This document shows positions 34,978 to 37,063 of a stretch of DNA of 37,063 nt, one piece after another. The DNA lies in contig JAUQOW010000013.1 in assembly GCA_030550675.1 (NCBI GenBank), forward strand, positions 1-37,063. The letters run 5' to 3'. The translations under genes and the position numbers were made by a program. Under the pieces are notes generated by a model, which saw only the letters and a program-made list of their open reading frames with translations, made no database searches and was not told the origin of the DNA. This stretch comes from Chloroflexota bacterium (GTDB lineage: Bacteria; Chloroflexota; Chloroflexia; Chloroflexales; Roseiflexaceae). How positions within the stretch are numbered: position 1 is the first letter of the stretch; every line of letters begins with the position of its first letter.

Positions 34978-36789
34978 ATGTTGCTTGAACTCAACATCAG
35001 CGATTTCGCTATCATCGAGCGCCTCAATCTGCGCTTTTGCGACGGGTTCAATGTTCTCACCGGCGAGACCGGCGCCGGCAAGTCGATCATTATCGATGCG
35101 CTGGGGACGCTGCGCGGCGAACGCACCGATCCCTCGTTCGTGCGCTCCGGCTGCGAACGCGCCCGTATCGAGGGGGTATTCAGCATTACCGACCGTCCTG
35201 ACCTCCTGCCGCTCCTCGACGAGTATGGTCTGCGTGACGACGATGATCAGGTGATCCTGTCCCGCGAAATCATCCGCGAAAGCGGGCGAAGCGTCGCGCG
35301 CGTCAATGGGCGCGCTGTCAGCAGCGCCGTGCTGCGCGACGTTGGCAGCCGCCTGGTGGATATCCACGGTCAGCACGAAGGTCTGTCGCTCTTCAACAGT
35401 CGCACCCACGGCGAGATGCTGGACCGCTTCGGCGGTCTGATCCCGTTGCGCGAGCAAGTTGCCACGCAGGTTGCGGCGTTGCGCCACGTGCGCGACGAAC
35501 TCGAACTGCTGCGCGGCGCCGCAGCCCGACGCACCGAACGCATCCAGGAATTGACCTTTCTTCTGGAGGACGTCCGCGCGGCGCGCCTGCGCCCCGGCGA
35601 GGAAGATGAACTGCTGCGCGAGCGCGCCCTGCTTCAGAACAGCGCGCGCATTACTGAACTGGTTGCGACAGCGTATGCGCTGCTCTACACCGGCGATGAA
35701 AGCGGACGCCGCGCCGCCCGCTCGGCGGTTGAGCTCCTCGGCGCTGTCAGCGATACGCTCGCGGAACTGGCGCGCCTTGACCCCTCGCTGCAACCGGTCG
35801 CAGATCAGGCTGCCGAACTGCTCTACAATGTCGAGGATCTTGCGATGCGCGTGCGCGCCTATCGTGACGCCATGGAGTTTGACCCGGCGCGCCTCGACGC
35901 CATTGAGGATCGCCTGACGTTGATCCGCGACATGCAGCGCAAGTACCGCGGCAGCATCGATCAGATCCTGGAGCGGGCGGCGTCCGCCGAGGCGGAAATT
36001 GAACGGTTGACCCGCAGCGCCGAGCACCTGGCGGACCTCGAAGCCGAAGAACGTCGTCTGCTCGAGGAGATCGGCCGCCTCGCCGCAGAGTTGTCCCGAC
36101 GCCGTCGCGCAGCAGGCGACCGCCTGGCGCAGGAGGTTGAACAGGCGGCGCGAGATCTCGCACTGCCGCATGTTCGCTTCGCGGTGAGTATGGAACGCAC
36201 CGAAGACCCTGCCGGGGTTCCGGTGATTGAAGACGGGGTCGAACGCCGCTGGGCGTTTGATCGCACCGGCATTGATACGATTGAATTCCTGCTCTCGCCT
36301 AACCCTGGCGAGCCGCTCAAGCCGCTGGCGCGGATCGCGTCAGGCGGCGAGAGCGCCCGCCTTCTGCTGGCGCTGAAGTCGATCCTTTCGCGAGTCGATG
36401 ACATTCCGACTCTGGTGTTCGATGAGATCGACGTCGGCGTCGGCGGTCGCGCCGGTCAGGTGGTAGGCGAAAAACTCTGGAGCATCAGCGACCGTCATCA
36501 GGTCGTCTGTATCACGCACCTGCCACAGGTTGCCGCATTCGCCGATGCGCACTTCGTCATTACGAAGGTGTTCAGCGACGGACGAACGCGCACGGTGGTC
36601 GAGCGTCTCGACGATGCGCAACGGGCGCACGAGATCGCCGCCATGCTCGATGGAACGCCAGTGAGTGAACATAGTCTTCGCAGCGCGCTCGATATGCTCG
36701 AACGGGCGCGAGCGTATAAGCAGAGGCAGCGGAACGAACGCGATCTATCGCCTGAGCCGCTGCACGCTGGCGTTGAGCGCGCGCCGTGA
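34978..36789 (+). CDS. recN: DNA repair protein RecN
   Basis: MLLELNISDFAIIERLNLRFCDGFNVLTGETGAGKSIIIDAL; IASGGESARLLLALKSIL, VFDEIDVGVGGRAGQVVGEKLW, CITHLPQVAAFAD. Confidence 0.96.
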   Translation: MLLELNISDFAIIERLNLRFCDGFNVLTGETGAGKSIIIDALGTLRGERTDPSFVRSGCERARIEGVFSITDRPDLLPLLDEYGLRDDDDQVILSREIIRESGRSVARVNGRAVSSAVLRDVGSRLVDIHGQHEGLSLFNSRTHGEMLDRFGGLIPLREQVATQVAALRHVRDELELLRGAAARRTERIQELTFLLEDVRAARLRPGEEDELLRERALLQNSARITELVATAYALLYTGDESGRRAARSAVELLGAVSDTLAELARLDPSLQPVADQAAELLYNVEDLAMRVRAYRDAMEFDPARLDAIEDRLTLIRDMQRKYRGSIDQILERAASAEAEIERLTRSAEHLADLEAEERRLLEEIGRLAAELSRRRRAAGDRLAQEVEQAARDLALPHVRFAVSMERTEDPAGVPVIEDGVERRWAFDRTGIDTIEFLLSPNPGEPLKPLARIASGGESARLLLALKSILSRVDDIPTLVFDEIDVGVGGRAGQVVGEKLWSISDRHQVVCITHLPQVAAFADAHFVITKVFSDGRTRTVVERLDDAQRAHEIAAMLDGTPVSEHSLRSALDMLERARAYKQRQRNERDLSPEPLHAGVERAP

Positions 36790-36826
36790 TCCTTCGCTGG
36801 AGCGCTTGTTGCGGGAGGACTCTGAG

Positions 36827-37063
36827 GTGTCACGATCGTCGGTTTCGATCTGGTGTGAGCGCATTATAGAGGGCGGCTGGCTGCTTGCCCTTTTGCTGAT
36901 ACCGTCCTACTTCAACCTGCTGTCGGCGCGTCACTTCGAGCCGGATAAAGCGACCACGCTGCGCTCGATTGTGATGGTGATGCTGGCGGCTGCGCTGATT
37001 GACGCGCTTGAGCGTCTCGCCAACCGTCGCGTCGCTGCCGAAGGCGCGTCCGAAACGCCCTGG
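36827..37063 (+). CDS. Membrane protein, possibly O-antigen ligase/polymerase-like (partial, runs off window)
   Basis: Open frame: VSRSSVSIWCERIIEGGWLLALLLIPSYFNLLSARHFEPDKATTLRSIVMVMLAAALIDALERLANRR; start codon uncertain (GTG 36827 or upstream TTG). Confidence 0.5.
   Translation, partial: MSRSSVSIWCERIIEGGWLLALLLIPSYFNLLSARHFEPDKATTLRSIVMVMLAAALIDALERLANRRVAAEGASETPW

Noticed and set aside
34867-36171. 434-aa minus-strand ORF antisense to recN
   Set aside because: Opposite strand of recN; composition typical of an antisense reading, no motifs.
1-37063. CRISPR arrays, tRNA or rRNA genes, complete IS transposases
   Set aside because: None recognised by eye: no regularly spaced direct repeats, no tRNA cloverleaf with CCA-end consensus noticed, no transposase ORFs. 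A tRNAscan/CRISPR search would be needed to be certain.

Overview
GC-rich bacterial chromosomal window. Gene content and repeat style suggest a filamentous anoxygenic phototroph of the Chloroflexota, possibly Roseiflexus-like; this is an inference and was not checked. I support about 25 protein genes. (a) At 1-9.7 kb there is a helicase-rich accessory region: a UvrD-like helicase running off the left edge, a Upf1-like SF1 helicase, a DUF4258 protein, then a co-directional cassette. The cassette is a sigma-70-like factor, a translationally coupled XRE-HTH protein, and an ImmA/IrrE metalloprotease + UvrD helicase + Fe-S/PD-(D/E)XK-like fusion. I consider this cassette the best candidate for an undescribed system. 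(b) At 10.3-14.9 kb are an MBL-fold hydrolase and a SARP/BTAD-AAA regulator that carries a perfect parS site inside its coding sequence. (c) typA/bipA, a secreted repeat protein, an acyl-CoA-binding protein overlapping an asparaginase, pgsA-like, tandem DUF4013 proteins and cinA follow. (d) A thrS operon is preceded by a recognisable T-box leader (candidate ACC specifier). (e) A DUF4212-SSS symporter fusion carries an EF-hand loop, next to a two-component system. (f) A ~620-bp intergenic region holds helically phased DnaA boxes, followed by a DUF151 nuclease gene, parS-parA-parB, a CDP-alcohol phosphatidyltransferase and recN. This looks like an origin/centromere region. Dispersed MITE/REP-like elements share a conserved TTCGACA[G/C]GCTCA loop on different stems. 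No tRNA, rRNA or CRISPR array was recognised.
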